From Pseudocercospora fijiensis CIRAD86 (lineage: Eukaryota; Ascomycota; Dothideomycetes; Mycosphaerellales; Mycosphaerellaceae): a DNA stretch of 64,000 nt. The translations under genes were made by a program, and so were the position numbers. The DNA is taken from NCBI RefSeq assembly GCF_000340215.1, contig NW_006921537.1, positions 4,893,461 to 4,957,460 on the forward strand, given 5' to 3'. Under the pieces are notes generated by a model. The model was given only the letters and a program-made list of their open reading frames with translations, did not search any database and was not told the origin of the DNA. Of the stretch, positions 60,755 through 64,000 are shown one piece after another. Within the stretch, counting starts at the first letter, position 1; each line of letters starts with the position of its first letter.

Positions 60755-62150
60755 CTACCCTAACTACCTGAATTTTGCCTTCTATACGGCGGCTCTCTCC
60801 TACTAACGGAACCGAGCTACTATACCTAACGAATCTAAGCTCGTTTTTAGTCTTAATCTATCCTCTTTCGGTATAAGATACTCGATAAGCAAATGCTTAG
60901 GCCGAGTCTAACTACGAAACCTAAGACTAACTAATAGCTCTATTAACTAATCCTAATCCTCGAACTCCTTCCGCTTCTTAGTAAAGACCTTAAAGAGCGC
61001 TCGAGCTTCTTCGGGTACCTACAGAGTAGTCGAGATAAAGCCGTATCGCTAAAATAGGTAATCCTTCGGAGGCTTATATAGAGATTTAGAGAATTCTAAC
61101 GCCAACCTATCCTACTAGTAGCTCAGATTCCGGATACAAGCCCTCTCTGCCTTAGTAAAGATTTTATATAGTAGTAGTACTCTACCTTCGAGAAACGCTT
61201 TCTATTTAACTGTTAGTATCTGCCGGCTACGAACGCCGGCTATATATGCCGAGTATAGAATAATTACCTATACCCCTTCCTCCTATAGTAATACTTCTAC
61301 CGTCCCTAGATACCTAGCCCCGATCGTATTAATCGCAAGCTACTTTGCCTTTATAGACGCAAAGGCTTCGCTCTAATACTAATAAAGAAACTTCTACTCT
61401 ATATCGAGGATATAAAGACGACTAGTCTCGATTCTAATCCTTGCTAGCTTTTCGTAGTAGCTTTAACTATAATTTTCTAGATTAATAGGACTTATACCTT
61501 AGCCCTTTACTAGTATCTCGTCTCTTTAACTATACTCGATCTACTCCTAGCGCTTATCGTCTATAGCGTTAGGCCCTAAGACTATACCTATTACTAGATC
61601 GACGTATAGTATCTCCTCGCTTTTTTCAGTTCCTTTATTCGTAGTATTAAGCTCTGTCGCGGCATCCTAAACTCTAGTATTATTGTTCTCGGCTATCTAA
61701 ACATCTCCGTTACTATCGGTCGTATCGATAGAGATAGCGGCTATAGGTCTAAATGCTATTAGTTAACGTATTAAAGAAAAATATGCCGGCTATAGCTGCC
61801 GGCTACGGCTACTAGCTATAGCTACTAGCTACGGCCGCTAGCTAGATTGACTTACGCTACTAGAACTTTACGCTCGAAAACTAGCCGCAATTCTTTCCTC
61901 CTCTTAGCCTTCTCTTAGGTTGTCTTCTTATTCTAACCTTTACTTTTTTCTATAGGCGCTAGCTATCGATAGAATACCTTATTCCGCGCCTTTCTTCTCT
62001 TATCCTTAGCTCTTTTATCCTTATCTATCTTCTCCTTTCTCTCGCGGTCTCGTACGGAATTCTTCTTCGTAGAGTACTCCTTTTTAGTCTTACGCTTTTT
62101 AGTTAGACGCTTAGGCAAAACAAACTCGCGGTCTTTAGTTCTATCTTCTA
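60755..62150 (-). pseudogene. RIP-broken minus-strand ORF of unknown function
   Basis: The N-terminal part (about 62,130-61,960) is extremely Lys/Arg-rich (LTKKRKTKKEYSTKKNS). The C-terminal part (about 61,170-60,760) reads KIFTKAERACIRNLSYQQDR, then PPKDYLFQRYGFISTTLQVP, and ends LVSLRFRSQTRPKHLLIEYL. Interruptions are TAG/TAA as elsewhere. It lies just upstream of the hAT pseudogene on the same strand, so it may be an accessory gene of that transposon or a separate repeat. I do not recognise it. Confidence 0.4.
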
Positions 62151-62309
62151 TTTAGCGCGCAGCGCGCTTCTCTCTTACTATTATAAGGGAAAGGGGCGGG
62201 GGCGTAGCGTATAGTAGTTATTATCGGTATAGGTATAGAGGAAGAAGTTAAAAGTATAAGAATATCGCGAAGCCCTAATTGTTGCCGCCTACGTAACGTT
62301 ATATAAGTA

Positions 62310-62640
62310 AGCTTTTGCAACTACGGCAACTACGCCCTAGCAATAGCAACTACGCCCTAGTAACGGCAACTACGCCCTAGCAACGGCAACTACGCCCTAG
62401 CAACGGTAATAAAGCGTAGTAAATACAACCTAGTAACTATTATAGCCGGCAATCGTAGCCGGTAGTCGAATAAGAGTATCCTTATAGCAAAACTACGCCC
62501 TAGTAACGGCAACTACGCCCTAGCAACGGTAACTACGCCCTAGCAACGGTAAAAGAGCGTAGTAAATGTAATAGAGTTACTATTATAGCCGGTAATCGTA
62601 GCCGGCAGTCGAATAAGAGTGTCCTTATAGTAAAACTAAT
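62310..62640. repeat. 20-bp minisatellite in a duplicated about 145-bp block
   Basis: Unit caactacgccctagcaacgg, four then three copies. Each array is followed by the same block (gcgtagtaaat...ttatagccgg(c/t)aatcgtagccgg...gaataagagt(a/g)tccttatag), giving a higher-order duplication. Confidence 0.88.
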
Positions 62641-62766
62641 ATAGTCTCTAGTTTAAACTAGGAATCTATATAGTTCGAAAAAACCAAACCGGAACTAGGG
62701 AGCTAGTTCGCCGCTAAGAAACCAAACTATATACGTTTAGTAGTTCGGAAACCGAACCACTACGGG
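62641..62766. other. possible right end of the second hAT relic
   Basis: Three related ggttcggtttc/ggtttggtt blocks on the minus strand; the last (ending gaaccactac at about 62,753) resembles a hAT terminus GTAGTGGTTCGG. No matching left terminus was found, so this is tentative. Confidence 0.3.
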
Positions 62767-63163
62767 GTCTAGTTATTAAGGGAGTTAAAATAGTTATCCT
62801 AGGTACGTTTTAGGTCTCTATTAATATATTATATAGTATAGACGACTAACGAGTAATCGTCTAAAAGAGCCCTTAGTGCGTTTCGCTAGTTAAGCTTATA
62901 GTTACGAATGTAGTCGTTATATTGCTTTCGACTAGAGCTATTAAATACGGTATAGTCCTTAAGCTTAGCATCCTTCTTTTAAATAGTTAGTAAGGAAGGC
63001 CCTACTACTAGTCTAGTATTAGTTATTAGGGACTCCTATAGGCGGCGAATCTCGAGGAGATTATCCTTTAGCTATTATTCTTAGCGTAGAGTAGTAAGCC
63101 TATTCTAGGTAGCTTCTTAAAGTCTCGCTACTAGCTAAGGGCTAAAAGCTAGTCGGTCGTATC
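62767..63163 (-). pseudogene. gag fragment of the A/C/D/E Gypsy family
   Basis: Closely similar to 44,100-44,500 in element D (shared ttaagggagttaaaatag, gactagagctattaaat, gagattatcctttagctatt). It is truncated on both sides, with no LTR attached. It is abutted by the retroelement-like unit starting near 63,174. Confidence 0.8.
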
Positions 63164-63173
63164 TATAAGAAGG

Positions 63174-64000
63174 TGTAAGGGAATACCCTTCTATACCGCC
63201 GAGACCCTTACTAGGCACCTATAAGGTATCCTAGAGGTGCCTCGCCGGTAACCCCGAGTTACCTAACTCTTAGTACTATAGGATAAGGCGCCTATTCCTA
63301 TCTCGAGAATCGCTCGTTCCTTAGGTAATATCGTTAAATGCTAAGACTACTATTTACTCGTGTTAATACTCCCTATATACTACTTCCTTATAGAATATCG
63401 CCTCCGAATCCTCCTTAGGAGTATAGCCGTACTAAGTACGACCTCTAAGTAGTAGTACCTACGTCGTCGGTACCTACTAGGCCCCTTCGAAGTGCCTCTA
63501 AGCTACCCGAAAGCACCTCTAACTAGCGTACCTACTCCTAACGTAGTACTACCTACTTATTAGTGCTATGCCTCCTAAAGGAAGCGGTAGGGCCGCCGGC
63601 GGAACCGGTGCATCGTTATCTAAGGGAAAAGGTCCTAATATTAACCCTCTAGTAGAAGAACAAACATTCCCTACCGGATCTAGAGACTAACTTTAGGACG
63701 ATAACGAAGAAAATAACGATGCTACTCCGGACGATACTATAAGTACCTTAAAGGGACCTCGCAGCTCCCGTATAAGTAGCCGTACGGAATCCGGTCCTAA
63801 AGAAGAGGATTGGGACCTAAACCCTTAGGCTAATACCTAGTAGACGGCAAAGAACAATATTAATCGAGTTTCTCGACTTATTAATGCCCTCGATGCCTTA
63901 CTACTAGAGGAATTAGAAGGCTAAGCCTTCGACGCTTACGTTTAGAAGCGTAAAACCCTTACAGATCTCCTTACCTCCTTTAAGAGCAAGATTGCTATTA
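63174..64000 (+). mobile_element. start of another retroelement-like unit, cut by the window end
   Basis: TGTAAGGGAATACCC begins at 63,174, right after the gag fragment, and could be an LTR start. No second copy is inside the window, so neither LTR length nor duplication can be checked. A coding frame starts at 63,568. RIP-type stops are present but sparser. Confidence 0.4.
63568..64000 (+). pseudogene. ORF1-like frame of the right-edge element (partial)
   Basis: ATG at 63,568 gives MPPKGSGRAAGGTGASLSKG, then an acidic S/T-rich linker (DDNEENNDATPDD), then a helical segment (NRVSRLINALDALLLEELEG, DAYV-KRKTLTDLLTSFKSKI) that continues past the window. Interruptions are TAA/TAG only. The layout (short basic start, acidic linker, coiled helical region) suits a retroelement ORF1/gag, but the class (copia, Gypsy or LINE) cannot be told. 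Confidence 0.4.

Overview
The window is nuclear DNA of a filamentous ascomycete (Pezizomycotina). The evidence is short (about 50 bp) introns with GTACGT-type donors and CTAAC/CTGAC branch sites in the normal-composition parts, and a very strong repeat-induced point mutation (RIP) signature elsewhere. In the RIP regions CpA/TpG is scarce, TpA and words such as CTAG/TAG are everywhere, CpG is kept, and reading frames are broken almost only by TAG and TAA. The exact species cannot be named from the sequence.

Layout. 1 to about 4,150 is host DNA with one good three-exon gene (683-1339, +). About 4,150-7,323 is a RIP-dead hAT DNA transposon relic. 7,332-53,058 is one nested transposon pile bounded by a 23-bp hAT-like terminal inverted repeat and an 8-bp target duplication (tatacaag / tgtgcaag, the left copy RIP-mutated). 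Removing the insertions leaves a base element of about 3.8 kb. Inside it sit Gypsy element A (8,017-28,403, +), a 719-bp miniature LTR element or TRIM (28,877-29,595) and Gypsy element D (30,962-51,796, -). A is split by an unrelated 13.25-kb Gypsy element B (9,334-22,587). D is split by Gypsy C (33,570-40,601, +) and Gypsy E (44,969 to about 51,627, +; a 100-N gap near its 5' end). Target-site duplications were read for A, B, C, D and the TRIM, so the order is: hAT first; then A, TRIM and D; then B in A, and C and E in D.

A, C, D and E are one chromodomain Gypsy family (gag with zinc knuckle, protease, RT, RNase H, integrase, chromodomain). Their LTR carries a 13-nt segment exactly complementary to the primer-binding position just downstream, as expected for Tf1/sushi-type self-priming. 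The TRIM has the same arrangement with a different 15-nt sequence. B belongs to another Gypsy lineage and carries, downstream of pol, a second large frame of about 1,600 codons that I do not recognise.

53,067-55,800 is unmutated host DNA with a two-exon minus-strand gene (53,774-54,929) and probable exons of a further minus-strand gene. From about 55,830 to the end the DNA is RIP-mutated again: a 973-bp inverted-repeat element with GATC-rich ends, a second hAT relic (minus strand), minisatellites, a gag fragment of the A/C/D/E family, and the start of another retroelement-like unit running off the window. Most sequence here is dead repeat DNA; only the two host islands look like functional genes.
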